Shown in pieces: positions 44,076-53,257 of a stretch of 64,000 bases of DNA. This DNA comes from Streptomyces sp. CB02058 (GTDB taxonomy: Bacteria > Actinomycetota > Actinomycetes > Streptomycetales > Streptomycetaceae), in the NCBI RefSeq assembly GCF_001905505.1, contig NZ_LIPG01000004.1:496001-560000 (forward strand), in the 5' to 3' direction. The translations under genes and the position numbers were made by a program. The notes beneath the pieces were generated by a model. It did not search any database and was not told the origin of the DNA. It saw nothing but the letters and a program-made list of their open reading frames with translations. Every line of letters starts with the position of its first letter. The first letter of the stretch is position 1.

Positions 44076-45095
44076 TCACCGTCGCCGCAGTGCCGGGTCG
44101 AGCAGCGCCGGCGGGGTGTCGAACTTCTCGTGCGGGGCGAGGTCGGTGCCGGGAGCGACGACGGCGTCGATCTCGTCGAGCACGTCTGCGGGGAGGACCG
44201 TGTCCGCGGCGGCGAGCTGTGTGCGCAGGTGTTCGGTGGTGCGGGGGCCGATGATGGCGGCGGTCACGGCGGGGTGCGCGGTCACGAATCCCAGCGCGAG
44301 CTGGATCATCGTCAGCCCGGCCTCTTCGGCGATCACCGCCAGCCGCTCGACGGCGTCGAGCCTGGCCCTGTTGGAGGGAATCGCGGGGTCGAAGCGCTCC
44401 GGAAGGACCTTCGACCGGCTCGTGGTGACCGGCCGGCCCTTGCGGACCGCACCCGACAGCCAGCCCGAGGCCAACGGGCTCCACGCCAGCACCCCGATCC
44501 CGTACTCCTCGGTCACGGGCAGCACATGGGACTCGATTCCACGCTGCAGGATGGAGTAGCTGGGCTGTTCGGTGACGTAACGCCCCAGGTGGTGCTCGCG
44601 GGCGGCCCACTGCGCCTGCACGAGGCGGTAGGCCGGGAAAGTGGAGGAGCCGAAGTAGCGGATCTTCCCCGCGCGCTGGAGATCGGTCAGCGCCGACAGC
44701 GTCTCCTCGTCGCTGACGGTCGGGTCCCATCGGTGGATCTGGTAGAGATCGACGTGGTCGACGCCGAGACGGCGCAGGCTGTTGTCCAGCTCGGTGACCA
44801 GCCAGCGGCGCGAGGCGCCCCTGTGGTTGCGCTCGTCGCCCATCGGCATGGTGGCTTTCGTGGCGAGCACGATGTCGTCCCGGCGGCCCGCGACGGCCTT
44901 GCCGACCATCTCCTCCGACTCGCCCTCGCCGTACATGTCGGCGGTGTCGATGAGGTTGATCCCCGCGTCCAGGGCGGCATCGACGATCGCCGTGGCCTCG
45001 TCCTGGCTGGTGCGGCCGATGCTGCCGAAATTCATGGCGCCGAGCGCGAGGGTGCTGACCTGCACACCGGTGCGGCCCAAGGTGCGGTACTGCAT
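44076..45095 (-). CDS. Aldo/keto reductase
   Basis: The 339-residue NADPH-dependent reductase has the catalytic tetrad: D and Y in NLIDTADMYGEGESE, K in VLATKATM, and H in YQIHRWDP. The C-terminal phosphate-binding segment (AAIIGPRTTEHL) is also present. It starts with GGAGGAA upstream and is first in an operon with the LLM oxidoreductase and NUDIX genes. It diverges from the TetR gene, and two operators lie in between, so it is very probably induced when the TetR protein binds its ligand. Confidence 0.93.
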   Translation of the reverse strand: MQYRTLGRTGVQVSTLALGAMNFGSIGRTSQDEATAIVDAALDAGINLIDTADMYGEGESEEMVGKAVAGRRDDIVLATKATMPMGDERNHRGASRRWLVTELDNSLRRLGVDHVDLYQIHRWDPTVSDEETLSALTDLQRAGKIRYFGSSTFPAYRLVQAQWAAREHHLGRYVTEQPSYSILQRGIESHVLPVTEEYGIGVLAWSPLASGWLSGAVRKGRPVTTSRSKVLPERFDPAIPSNRARLDAVERLAVIAEEAGLTMIQLALGFVTAHPAVTAAIIGPRTTEHLRTQLAAADTVLPADVLDEIDAVVAPGTDLAPHEKFDTPPALLDPALRRR

Positions 45096-45177
45096 GAGCT
45101 GTTCCTCCATCACGGGTGAAGCCTGACGGCGACGCATGGATTGGTACCGGGACTCCCGCTCTGACAGAATGAGCAAA

Positions 45178-45216
45178 CGGAACCCGGTTCCGCTAACGAT
45201 ACGGAACACGGTTCCG
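45178..45216. promoter_or_regulatory. Twin palindromic operators of the divergent TetR gene
   Basis: CGGAACCCGGTTCCG (45178-45192) and CGGAACACGGTTCCG (45202-45216) are two 15-bp palindromes with centres 24 bp apart. They lie between the TetR gene and the aldo/keto reductase gene. The half-site is CGGAAC/GTTCCG in both. Confidence 0.8.
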
Positions 45217-45248
45217 CTTGGCAAGGGCCGGCGGCGGAAGGAGCGATC

Positions 45249-45839
45249 GTGGTGAACGACGGCGAGGCAGGCGCGGGAGGGACGGCTCCGCGCAAGCGGG
45301 CGGATGCCCGGCGCAACGAGATGACGCTGCTCGAAGCCGCGGCGGCGGCCTTCGTGGCGTCGGGCGTGGAGGCCCCGGTACGGGACATCGCGGCCAGGGC
45401 GGGAGTCGGGGTGGCCACGATCTACCGCCACTTCCCGACGCGGGCGGACCTGATCATCGGGGTCTTCCGGCACCAGGTCGAGGCGTGCGCCGAGGCGGGC
45501 CCGGCCCTGCTGGCGACGAGCGCGACCCCGCACGCGGCGCTGGGAAGCTGGATCGGCCTCTTCGTCGATTTCCTGGTCACGAAGCACGGACTCGCCGCCG
45601 CGCTGCAGTCCGACAACACCGGCTTCGAGGCGCTGCACGCCTACTTCCTCGACCGGCTCGTGCCCGTGTGCACAGAGCTGCTCGACGCCGCGGCCGAGGC
45701 GGGCGAGGTCAGGGCCGACCTGACGGCGTACGAGCTGATGCGGGGCGTCGGGAACCTCTGCATCGGCGCGGAGAGCGATCCCGGGTACGACCCCCGCCGC
45801 CTGGTCGGATTCCTCGTCACGGGGCTGCGCACGCCCTGA
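45249..45839 (+). CDS. TetR/AcrR-family repressor
   Basis: The 196-residue regulator has an N-terminal helix-turn-helix: MTLLEAAAAAFVASGVEAPVRDIAARAGVGVATIYRHFPTRADL is the standard TetR arrangement. The C-terminal ligand domain is helical and of unknown specificity. AAGGAG precedes the GTG at 45249; a GTG at 45252 is equally possible. It is divergent from the AKR-LLM-NUDIX operon, and the twin operators in the shared region make it the likely repressor of both. Confidence 0.93.
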   Translation: MVNDGEAGAGGTAPRKRADARRNEMTLLEAAAAAFVASGVEAPVRDIAARAGVGVATIYRHFPTRADLIIGVFRHQVEACAEAGPALLATSATPHAALGSWIGLFVDFLVTKHGLAAALQSDNTGFEALHAYFLDRLVPVCTELLDAAAEAGEVRADLTAYELMRGVGNLCIGAESDPGYDPRRLVGFLVTGLRTP

Positions 45840-45879
45840 GACGGCGACCGTGCGGGGATTCCGTACGGGCGGGAGAGGT

Positions 45880-47475
45880 TCAGCCCCGGCGGGCCCTCCT
45901 GGCGCGCGCGGAGCGGACGGTCACCCAGCCCAGACCGGCCACGGCGAGGAGCGACAGGATGCCCTCCGGCAGGACGCCCAGCCGGGTCGCGGGCGTCAGC
46001 GAGGAGCGCAGGGGCACCTCGTCCACCAGGGCGTCCGCGGTGAACATCCTGGTCTGCTCCACGATCGTGCCGTCCGGCCGGATCACCGCACTGACACCGC
46101 TCGTGACGGGCACGACGACGGACCGCCCGTGCTCGACCGCCCGCACCTGGCTCATCGCCAGCTGCTGGTAGGTCATCTCGCTGCGCCCGAAGGTCGCGTT
46201 GTTGCTCGGTACGGCGATGAACTGGCCGCCGTTCGTCACGGTGTCGCGCACGGCGTCGTCGAACGCGGCCTCGTAGCAGGTCACGAGCCCGACCTTGGTT
46301 CCGGCCAGGTCGAACACGCCGACCTGGCTGCCCGGACCGAAGTCACGCTGCACCCGGTCGACGTCCTTGCTGAAGATCCGCACGAAGGAGCGCATCGGCA
46401 TGTACTCGCCGAACGGCTGGATGTGCCGCTTGTCGTAGGTGTCGACGGGGCCGCTCTTCGGGTCCCACTCGATCAGGGTGTTGCGCAGCGGTCCGGTGTC
46501 CGGTGTGAGGACCGCGCCGATGACCGTGGGGGCGCCGATGGCCCGCACGGCCCGGTCGATGGCCTCGGTGGCGTCGGCGTTGCGGTACGGATCGAGGTCG
46601 GAGGAGTTCTCCGGCCACAGGACCAGGTCGGGCTTGGGCTCCTTCCCCGCCTGGACGTCCCGGGCGAGCTGCTCCGTACGCGCCACGTGGTTGTCCAGGA
46701 CGGCCCGGCGCTGGGAGTTGAAGTCGAGCCCGAGGCGCGGCACGTTGCCCTGGATCGCGGCGACGGTGGCGGTACCGTCCTCTGCCGAGTCGTCGACCAG
46801 CGGGAGGGCGGCCAGCGCGGCGACCACGGGAGCGGCGACGGTGACGGCCGCCGCGATCACGGCGGCGCGCGGCACGGTGCCGTCGGCGCGGTAGCGGCGG
46901 ACCTGGCGCACGGCCTCCAGGAGGCCGAAGCCGCACAGGACGACGGCGAAGGAGAGCAGCGGCGTGCCGCCGAGCGCGGCGAGCGGCAGGAACGCGCTGT
47001 CGGCCTGGCCGAAGGCGATCTTGCCCCAGGGGAAGCCGCCGAACGGCACCCGGGCCCTGACCGCCTCGTCCAGTGTCCAGACGGCGGCGGCCCAGACGGG
47101 CCAGTACGGGAGCCGGGAGACCGCGGCGATCCCGACGCAGCCCACGGCGATGAACAGGGCCTCGGCGAGCGCGAGCGCGAGCCACGGGACCGGGCCGACC
47201 TCCTCGCCCGTCCAGTGCAGCAGCGGCAGCATGAAGCCGAGGCCCGCGAGGAGCCCGAGCCCCAGCGCCGCGCGCAGCCTGCGCGCGCTCAGGACCCAGC
47301 CCAGCAGGGCGAAGCCGGGCAGTACCAGCCACCAGAGAGGCCGGGGCGGGAAGCTCGCGTAGAGCAGCGCACCGGAGAGGACGGCTGCGGCCGGCCGGAC
47401 GAGCCGCGGCCACAGCTTCCTGCTGCGGGACGCGGGGACGGACGGCGGATCGACGGTGGTGACGGTGGCGCTCAC
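45880..47475 (-). CDS. lnt: Apolipoprotein N-acyltransferase
   Basis: The 531-residue membrane enzyme adds the third acyl chain to lipoproteins. The N-terminal half has about seven to eight membrane segments (LSGALLYASFPPRPLWWLVLPG onward). The nitrilase-like extracytoplasmic domain has the catalytic triad: E in LVLWPENSS, K in YDKRHIQPFGEY, and C in LVTCYEAAFDD. The C-terminus ends with another helix and a basic tail. The start is GTG at 47473-47475. It would act on lipoproteins such as those at 0.7 and 51.9 kb. It is monocistronic. Confidence 0.93.
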   Translation of the reverse strand: MSATVTTVDPPSVPASRSRKLWPRLVRPAAAVLSGALLYASFPPRPLWWLVLPGFALLGWVLSARRLRAALGLGLLAGLGFMLPLLHWTGEEVGPVPWLALALAEALFIAVGCVGIAAVSRLPYWPVWAAAVWTLDEAVRARVPFGGFPWGKIAFGQADSAFLPLAALGGTPLLSFAVVLCGFGLLEAVRQVRRYRADGTVPRAAVIAAAVTVAAPVVAALAALPLVDDSAEDGTATVAAIQGNVPRLGLDFNSQRRAVLDNHVARTEQLARDVQAGKEPKPDLVLWPENSSDLDPYRNADATEAIDRAVRAIGAPTVIGAVLTPDTGPLRNTLIEWDPKSGPVDTYDKRHIQPFGEYMPMRSFVRIFSKDVDRVQRDFGPGSQVGVFDLAGTKVGLVTCYEAAFDDAVRDTVTNGGQFIAVPSNNATFGRSEMTYQQLAMSQVRAVEHGRSVVVPVTSGVSAVIRPDGTIVEQTRMFTADALVDEVPLRSSLTPATRLGVLPEGILSLLAVAGLGWVTVRSARARRARRG

Positions 47476-47612
47476 CTGGCGGAGTCTACGGTGATCGGCT
47501 GTGCGGGCGGCAGCCGCTCCCGCTCCGGAGCGCGGTACGCCTCGCAGACGCACGACTGCCCCGGGCGGATCCCACAGCCGGGGCAGGAGACCTAGCCCTG
47601 ATCCCACGGCCG

Positions 47613-47637
47613 AGGTCAGGTCAGGTCAGGTCAGGTC
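47613..47637. repeat. Five tandem AGGTC units
   Basis: A 25-bp stretch repeats AGGTC five times in the gap between the lnt gene and the next gene upstream. The copy number may vary between strains. No function is apparent. Confidence 0.7.
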
Positions 47638-47711
47638 AACAGGAGCACGCCCCGCTCCCGAGGCCGAGGCGGCGACCGGAGCGCGCCCGGACCACACGGC
47701 CCGTGCGGGCC

Positions 47712-48278
47712 TCAGGCTCCTGGAGGGCCCGTCGCCGCGGGAGCGAGGTGCAGCCGGTCGCGGATGAAGCGCACGGCGCCCTCCGCGTTGTCCACCGTCA
47801 CAGTAAAAGTCCTGCCGTCGCCCAGCCGGAGCACCAGCGCCTCCCCCCGGCGTACGACGACCGCGGTGCCCTGCTCGGGGCGCCAGCGGTAGCCCCAGCC
47901 GCCCCACTGGCGGGGCGTGACCTTGGGGACGAAGTCCGCGCCCACCACATGGGTGAGCAGGATGCGGCGCCGGGGAAGCCCCGCGTGGCCGCAGCGGACC
48001 TCGAGGGCGTCGCCGTCGACCTTGACGGCCACATGCACGAAGGCGAGGGTGCCGAAGAGGATGAGGAGCCCTGCGGCGACGCAGCCGATGACGGACATGA
48101 GCAGCGGGGCGATCCCGGCACTCCAGGCCGAATCGACCGCCAGTTCGATGCCGAGCGCCAGGCACCCGGCTCCCACAGCCGCGAGCAGCCATTGGAAGCG
48201 ATTGGTGGCCCGTCCCGTCCAGACCGTACTGGGGGCCTGGCTCGAACCGTGCCGCGCGTTGCCGGGGTGGTCCGTCAT
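47712..48278 (-). CDS. Small two-TM membrane protein with PH-like C-terminal part
   Basis: The 188-residue protein has two membrane segments near residues 30-75 (FQWLLAAVGAGCLALGIEL, VIGCVAAGLLILFGTLAFVHV). The rest alternates short strands (VKVDGDALEVRC, VVVRRGEALVLRLGDGRTFTVTVD) and a final helix, as in bacterial PH-like domains. WGYRWRPEQGTAVVVRRGE fits that family. It is of unknown function. It is a single gene on the minus strand. Confidence 0.8.
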   Translation of the reverse strand: MTDHPGNARHGSSQAPSTVWTGRATNRFQWLLAAVGAGCLALGIELAVDSAWSAGIAPLLMSVIGCVAAGLLILFGTLAFVHVAVKVDGDALEVRCGHAGLPRRRILLTHVVGADFVPKVTPRQWGGWGYRWRPEQGTAVVVRRGEALVLRLGDGRTFTVTVDNAEGAVRFIRDRLHLAPAATGPPGA

Positions 48279-48347
48279 GCCAAGCAGCGTAACCGGGTTC
48301 CGCGCGCCCGGGAGGGGTCGCGCGGCCCCTCGGGGCGCCGGAACCGG

Positions 48348-49139
48348 TCAGAGCGCGGGGCTGACGGCCTTGAGCAGCAGGCCCTCGGCGTAGGCCATCG
48401 CGGGTTCGGGCAGGTCCCCGGCGTGTCCCGCGAGGAGCACGGTGAGGGTGCCGACCGGTTCGGCCGACGGAGCGGGAGCCGCTCCGATACGGCGCAGGGC
48501 CTGGGTCGCCACCGCCTCGGCGGAGCCGTGCAGCACGAGCGGGGCGCGGCCGGGGCGGTCGCCCTCCACGGCGGCACGGATGCGTTCGGCGACCAGTTCG
48601 TAGTGGGTGCAGCCGAGGACCAGGTCCGTCACCCCGGCCGGGGTGAGGGCGGCGGCGGCCGCCACCGCGCGGTCGATCGCCTCCTCGTCGGCGTGCTCGA
48701 CGGCGTCGGCCAGCCCCGGGCAGGGCACCTCGGTCACGTCCGCGTCCCGGGCGAATTCACGGATGAGCCCGCGCTGGTAGGGACTGCCCGTGGTCGCCGG
48801 GGTGGCCCAGATGGCGAAGGGGCCGCCGCCCGCGGCGGCCGGCTTGATCGCGGGCACCGTGCCGATGACCGGCAGGCCGGGCTCCAGTTCGGCCCGCAGG
48901 GCGGGAAGGGCGTGCACGGACGCGGTGTTGCAGGCGACGATCAGGGCGTCCGGCCGGTGGGCCGCGGCGGCACGTGCCACGGCGAGCGCAAGCCCGGTCA
49001 CGTCCTCGGGCGTGCGTGGCCCCCAGGGCATCGAACCAGGATCCGACGACACCACCAGATCGGCGTCGGGCCGAAGCCGGCGTACCGCGGCCGCTGCCGC
49101 GAGCAGGCCGATTCCCGAGTCCATGAGTGCGATCTTCAC
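48348..49139 (-). CDS. murI: Glutamate racemase-like enzyme
   Basis: The 263-residue enzyme would convert L- to D-glutamate for peptidoglycan. Both catalytic cysteines are visible: ALIVACNTASVHALP near residue 73 and DLVLGCTHYELV near residue 180. The start motif reads ALMDSGIGLLAAAAAV, which keeps the aspartate of the family's FDSGxGG but loses the second glycine. Other members of the Asp/Glu racemase superfamily remain possible, so the symbol is tentative. The start is GTG at 49137-49139. It diverges from the glycosyltransferase gene with 58 bp between. Confidence 0.75.
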   Translation of the reverse strand: MKIALMDSGIGLLAAAAAVRRLRPDADLVVSSDPGSMPWGPRTPEDVTGLALAVARAAAAHRPDALIVACNTASVHALPALRAELEPGLPVIGTVPAIKPAAAGGGPFAIWATPATTGSPYQRGLIREFARDADVTEVPCPGLADAVEHADEEAIDRAVAAAAALTPAGVTDLVLGCTHYELVAERIRAAVEGDRPGRAPLVLHGSAEAVATQALRRIGAAPAPSAEPVGTLTVLLAGHAGDLPEPAMAYAEGLLLKAVSPAL

Positions 49140-49197
49140 CCGGTCACCATAGTCGACCACCCTTGCGCCGCCGCCGGAGTGGTGCACACTTCGACGG

Positions 49198-50385
49198 ATG
49201 AGCGCCGTTGCCTGGATCGCCGTGGGTTCGCTGGTCGTGTGGGTCTGGCTGCTGCTCGGGCAGGGGTTCTTCTGGCGGACCGACCAGCGGCTGCCCGTGC
49301 GTACCGAGGCCGAGCCGGAGCGCTGGCCGTCCGTGGCCGTGGTCGTGCCCGCGCGCGACGAGGCCGAGGTCCTGCCGAGGAGCCTGCCGTCGCTGCTCGC
49401 CCAGGACTATCCGGGCGAGGCCGAGATCATCCTCGTCGACGACTGCAGCGGCGACGGCACGGGCGAGCTGGCCCGCGCGCTGTCCGTACGCTGCGGAGGA
49501 CTGCCACTGACGGTGGTGTCGCCCGGCGAACCGGAGCCGGGCTGGACGGGCAAACTCTGGGCCCTGCGGCACGGGATGGCGCTGGCCCGGCAGCGGAAGC
49601 CCGAGTTCCTGCTGCTGACCGACGCGGACATCGCGCATGAGCCGGACAGCTTGCGCGAGCTCGTCGCCGCGGCGGGGACCGAGGGCGCGGACGGCTTCGA
49701 TCTGGTCTCGCAGATGGCCAGGCTCCGGGTGGCGAGCACCTGGGAGCGGCTGATCGTGCCCGCCTTCGTGTACTTCTTCGGGCAGCTCTACCCCTTCCGG
49801 CGGGTGAACCGGCGCGGGTCCCGGACGGCCGCCGCGGCGGGCGGCTGCGTACTGCTGCGTGCCGGAACGGCCGAGCGGGCACGGCTCCCGGAGTCCATCC
49901 GCCAGGCGGTGATCGACGACGTGTCGCTGGCCCGCGCGGTCCGCCGCGCCGGGGGCAGGATCTGGCTGGGCCTCGCGGAGCGGGTGGACAGCGTACGGCC
50001 GTATCCACGGCTGGCCGACCTGTGGCGGATGGTCTCGCGGAGCGCCTACGCACAACTCCGGCACAGCCCTCTGCTGTTGGCGGGCACGGTGTTCGGGCTG
50101 GGCCTGGTCTATGTCGCGCCGCCCGCCACCCTGCTCGCCGGGCTGCTGACGGGAGACCCGGTGGCGGCCTGGGCGGGCGGGGCGGCCTGGGCGGTGATGG
50201 CGGGGACGTACATGCCGATGCTGGGGTACTACCGGCAGTCTCTCTGGCTGGCACCGCTGCTGCCGTTCACCGCGGTCCTCTATCTCCTGATGACGGTGGA
50301 CTCCGCCGTGCAGCACTACCGGGGCCTCGGTGCGGCCTGGAAGGGGCGTACGTACGCCCGCCCCGAGGCCGCACCGGAACCCTGA
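49198..50385 (+). CDS. Family-2 glycosyltransferase, HpnB-like
   Basis: The 395-residue membrane enzyme has one N-terminal helix, a GT2 domain and about three C-terminal helices. The GT2 domain has VAVVVPARDEAEVLPRSLPS, ILVDDCSGDGT, LTDADIAHEPDS (DxD) and DDVSLARAVRRAGGR. The layout and length match HpnB, the hopene-associated glycosyltransferase found in hopanoid gene sets. No squalene-hopene cyclase or other hpn gene lies in the window, so the hopanoid link is by family only. It diverges from the glutamate racemase gene. Confidence 0.82.
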   Translation: MSAVAWIAVGSLVVWVWLLLGQGFFWRTDQRLPVRTEAEPERWPSVAVVVPARDEAEVLPRSLPSLLAQDYPGEAEIILVDDCSGDGTGELARALSVRCGGLPLTVVSPGEPEPGWTGKLWALRHGMALARQRKPEFLLLTDADIAHEPDSLRELVAAAGTEGADGFDLVSQMARLRVASTWERLIVPAFVYFFGQLYPFRRVNRRGSRTAAAAGGCVLLRAGTAERARLPESIRQAVIDDVSLARAVRRAGGRIWLGLAERVDSVRPYPRLADLWRMVSRSAYAQLRHSPLLLAGTVFGLGLVYVAPPATLLAGLLTGDPVAAWAGGAAWAVMAGTYMPMLGYYRQSLWLAPLLPFTAVLYLLMTVDSAVQHYRGLGAAWKGRTYARPEAAPEP

Positions 50386-50479
50386 GCCGTACCCGGCGAC
50401 GGCGACGGCACCCTGCGGCCCCCACTGCCGCTCGCCGCACCTCTGGGCCCCGCCGGACGGCAGCGGGGACCGGGAGGGG

Positions 50480-51742
50480 TCACTTGCGTCCGGGGGTCCA
50501 GTTCATGCCCCACCCGTAGGCGGCGTCTATGGTCCGCTGCGGGCTCACACCCCGCTGGGGCACGAGATAGCGGGCCTCGCGCTGCACGGTGAGGTCTCCC
50601 CCGTTGCCCGTGATCAGAGCGAGGGCGCACACGGTGGAAGGCACGGTGCATTCGTCGAGAGAGAAGTCGATCGCGGCACCGTTCTGCGGCTGGAGCGTGA
50701 CCGTGGCATGCAGATCGGCGAAACTCCGGGCGCCTTCGTAGATGGTGACGAAGATCAGAACACGGCGCAGCCGGTCCTTGTGGTCGAGGTTGACCGTGAG
50801 GTTCTCTCCGGTGGAGACCGCGCCGGTGCGGTCGTCGCCGTCCAGATGGATAAACGGCGGCTGGCGCAGAGACCCGAAGGCGTTTCCGAGCGCCTGCACA
50901 ACCCCCTTGCTTCCGTCGGTGAGTTCGTACAGCGCGCAGAGATCGAGATCGAGGTCGCCGTGCATGGCGACAGCTCTGCCGAGTTTCGCGCCCCAGCCCT
51001 TGAACTGCTTGCGCACTTCCCAGTTGAGATTGACGCGCAGCACTCCGGTGGTACCGCCCTGTTTCGAGAGCGAGACCGAGGGCGCTTCCTTCGTCAGCGT
51101 GACCTTGGTCAGCCTCACGGCCTGGGTGACGGGGGGTGCGGGTGGCGGCGCGGGGGCCGCTTGGGGCGCGACGGGGGGCGCCTGGGGCCGGGGAAGCGTC
51201 TGCGGGGGCGCCGGCTGGGGCTCGTTGACGGAGATGCCGAAGTCGGTCGCCAGGCCCGCGAGTCCGGTGTCGTAGCCCTGTCCCACCGCACGGAACTTCC
51301 AGGCGCCCTGGCGCAGATAGAGCTCGCCGAGGATGAAGGCGGTCTCGACCGTCGCGTCGGCGCTCTCGAAGCGGGCGATCTCCGCGCCGTTCGCCGCGTC
51401 CACGATCCTCACGTACAGGCCGGTCACCCGGCCGAAGGTCCCGCCGTCGGCCGAGGCCGCGACGACGACCCGGTCGATCGCCGGCTCCATACGCCCGAAG
51501 TCGACCGCGAGGCTGTCCGTGACACCGCCCCCGACGGTGCGCTTGCCTTCGTGGCGTACCGCGCCCGACGCGTGCGCCGGCTGGTTGTAGAAGACGAAGT
51601 CCGCGTCTCCGCGCACCTTTCCGGAGACGAGCAGGAGCGCCGAGGCATCCACGTCGGGCGTGCCCGGGGAGGCACGCCAGCCCAGTTCGACGCGCACGGC
51701 GCGGGCCGGCACCGCGACATTGGTTCCCTTTTGCATGGTCAT
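50480..51742 (-). CDS. Tandem TerD-domain protein
   Basis: The 420-residue protein has two TerD domains (about residues 1-190 and 245-415) joined by a Pro/Ala/Gln-rich linker (PPAPPVTQ). The first carries VRVELGWRASPGTPDVDASALLL, and the second has LDLDLCALYEL, FIHLDGDDRTG and NLTVNLDH. TerD domains bind calcium and are linked to stress and tellurite responses. The start is the ATG at 51742, with GGGGGCGAG upstream. A lipoprotein and a membrane protein gene lie upstream on the same strand; a stress-related envelope unit is possible. Confidence 0.9.
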   Translation of the reverse strand: MTMQKGTNVAVPARAVRVELGWRASPGTPDVDASALLLVSGKVRGDADFVFYNQPAHASGAVRHEGKRTVGGGVTDSLAVDFGRMEPAIDRVVVAASADGGTFGRVTGLYVRIVDAANGAEIARFESADATVETAFILGELYLRQGAWKFRAVGQGYDTGLAGLATDFGISVNEPQPAPPQTLPRPQAPPVAPQAAPAPPPAPPVTQAVRLTKVTLTKEAPSVSLSKQGGTTGVLRVNLNWEVRKQFKGWGAKLGRAVAMHGDLDLDLCALYELTDGSKGVVQALGNAFGSLRQPPFIHLDGDDRTGAVSTGENLTVNLDHKDRLRRVLIFVTIYEGARSFADLHATVTLQPQNGAAIDFSLDECTVPSTVCALALITGNGGDLTVQREARYLVPQRGVSPQRTIDAAYGWGMNWTPGRK

Positions 51743-51886
51743 GCTCGCCCCCATCACGAGTCCGGATGCCCGGAGAGTTTCCCGTCAACCTAATCCCCGG
51801 CCCACCTGTGAGCCCACAGTCCGGACCGGGTTCGCTCGCATTGGGGAAGCGGCCGGCTCAGAGCCCGTGAACCGGTTCCCCCTGTG

Positions 51887-52693
51887 TCACCGGCCCTCGC
51901 CGACGACCTCGACGGCGTCACCGAGGTTCGGCGCCGCACTCCTGGCGAGTTCCCCGGCCTGCTCGATGTCCGCGCTCAGGGGCACGACGATGCGTACCGC
52001 CGATCCGGACACGGCGTCGCGCCGCAGAGTCGCCGCGGCGACCGGATACCGGGCGCTCACCGCGTCGTAGGCGGCGACCGCCTCGGTGGGGAAACGGTCA
52101 CCGAAGGCACTCTCCACCAGGAGACCCGGCCCCTCGACCTTGAGGACCGTCACTCCGGGGAGCGGCCGGTGGCTGCCGCCCTCGGCGGAGATGTCCTTGA
52201 ACAGCACCATCCCGCCCTTCATCCCTGCCGCGTCGACGTCGATCCGCCAGCGGTCGGCCTCTCCCTTCCACGGCGCGTCCTCGATGTCTGCGCCCTTGAC
52301 CTGGCCGTCGGCCTCCAACGACTGCCACAGCGCCAGGACTTCACGGGTGCGGGTCCTGTCCGCGACGACGGAGAAGGTGATGCCGCCCGCCGTGATCCGG
52401 CCACTGGTCGCGTCGTTGCGGGCGACGTACTCGCCCAGTTCGTCCGCCAGCTCCCTCACGCGGTCGGCCGGGGTGCCGTCCTCCAGAACCAGCGTGCCGG
52501 TGGATGTTCCGCTGAAGGGCAGGGTGTTGTTCTTGGTGGTGCGGATGTCCGCCACGTCCGGCGTGCCGGCCCAGCTCTCCTCGAAGTCCGCGGCAAGTGC
52601 CGAGCCCTTGTCGATGGCACAGCCGGTCAAGACTGCCAAGCCCAGGACGAACGCGCCGATCCCTGTCGGCCACCGTGCGGCGTGCCGTCTCAT
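51887..52693 (-). CDS. Lipoprotein of unknown function
   Basis: The 268-residue protein has a signal peptide with lipobox LTGC (about residue 25). The mature part is mixed alpha/beta with repeated short acid stretches (VLEDGTPADRVRELADEL, FSVVADRTRTREVLALWQSLE, RRDAVSGSAVRIVVPLS). I do not recognise the fold. It lies 42 bp after the membrane-protein gene and 144 bp before the tandem TerD gene, all on the minus strand. Confidence 0.85.
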   Translation of the reverse strand: MRRHAARWPTGIGAFVLGLAVLTGCAIDKGSALAADFEESWAGTPDVADIRTTKNNTLPFSGTSTGTLVLEDGTPADRVRELADELGEYVARNDATSGRITAGGITFSVVADRTRTREVLALWQSLEADGQVKGADIEDAPWKGEADRWRIDVDAAGMKGGMVLFKDISAEGGSHRPLPGVTVLKVEGPGLLVESAFGDRFPTEAVAAYDAVSARYPVAAATLRRDAVSGSAVRIVVPLSADIEQAGELARSAAPNLGDAVEVVGEGR

Positions 52694-52735
52694 TGCCGTC
52701 TCCTTCGAAGCGGGTACCGGGACCCGGACGGGCCG

Positions 52736-53257
52736 TCAGGTCCTCAGATCCGGCCGTGGACGGCCATTGTGACGCAGCCGGAGGCGGCGCCGGGGGTGCG
52801 AGCGCAGCACCGGGTGGAGGCTCCAGCCCCGCTCCGAGGCGACACGCAGGACGTAACCGGCCCCGGCCCCCCGGAAGAAGTGGGCCCCGAGTTCCAGATC
52901 GCGTTCGTACGGAGGGGTGTCCACCCGCCGGGTCTTCTTCTCTACGAGCCGGTCCACTCTCGCCCGGTAGTACGCCGAGTCGCCCTCCTTCAGCAACGCC
53001 ACGGGGGTCACGCACCAGAGCGGGAGGAACGGCACCTGACCCAGTGTGGCGTCGAAAACGCGTACCGCGCCCTTCTCCGCCCTCGGCACCACGTAGACGA
53101 TCAGCTGGGCCACCGCCGCCACGCCGGAGAAAGCGATCGCGAGGAGGATCCACACCAGCCACCAGAACGGCAGGAACACCACGGTCACGGGGATCAGCAG
53201 CCATCGCAGGGCTGCGTGGCGGACGGGCAGCGGCCCCCAGGCCGGATCGTCGTGCAC
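52736..53257 (-). CDS. Small membrane protein of unknown function
   Basis: The 173-residue protein has one long or two short membrane segments near residues 17-55 (LRWLLIPVTVVFLPFWWLVWILLAIAF). The remainder is soluble and basic, with RARVDRLVEKKTRRVDTPPYERDLELGAHFF. I recognise no family. It heads the probable lipoprotein/TerD group. Confidence 0.75.
   Translation of the reverse strand: MHDDPAWGPLPVRHAALRWLLIPVTVVFLPFWWLVWILLAIAFSGVAAVAQLIVYVVPRAEKGAVRVFDATLGQVPFLPLWCVTPVALLKEGDSAYYRARVDRLVEKKTRRVDTPPYERDLELGAHFFRGAGAGYVLRVASERGWSLHPVLRSHPRRRLRLRHNGRPRPDLRT

Noticed and set aside
49198..50385. Evidence for a hopanoid gene cluster
   Set aside because: The HpnB-like glycosyltransferase stands without a squalene-hopene cyclase, squalene synthase or other hpn genes in the window.
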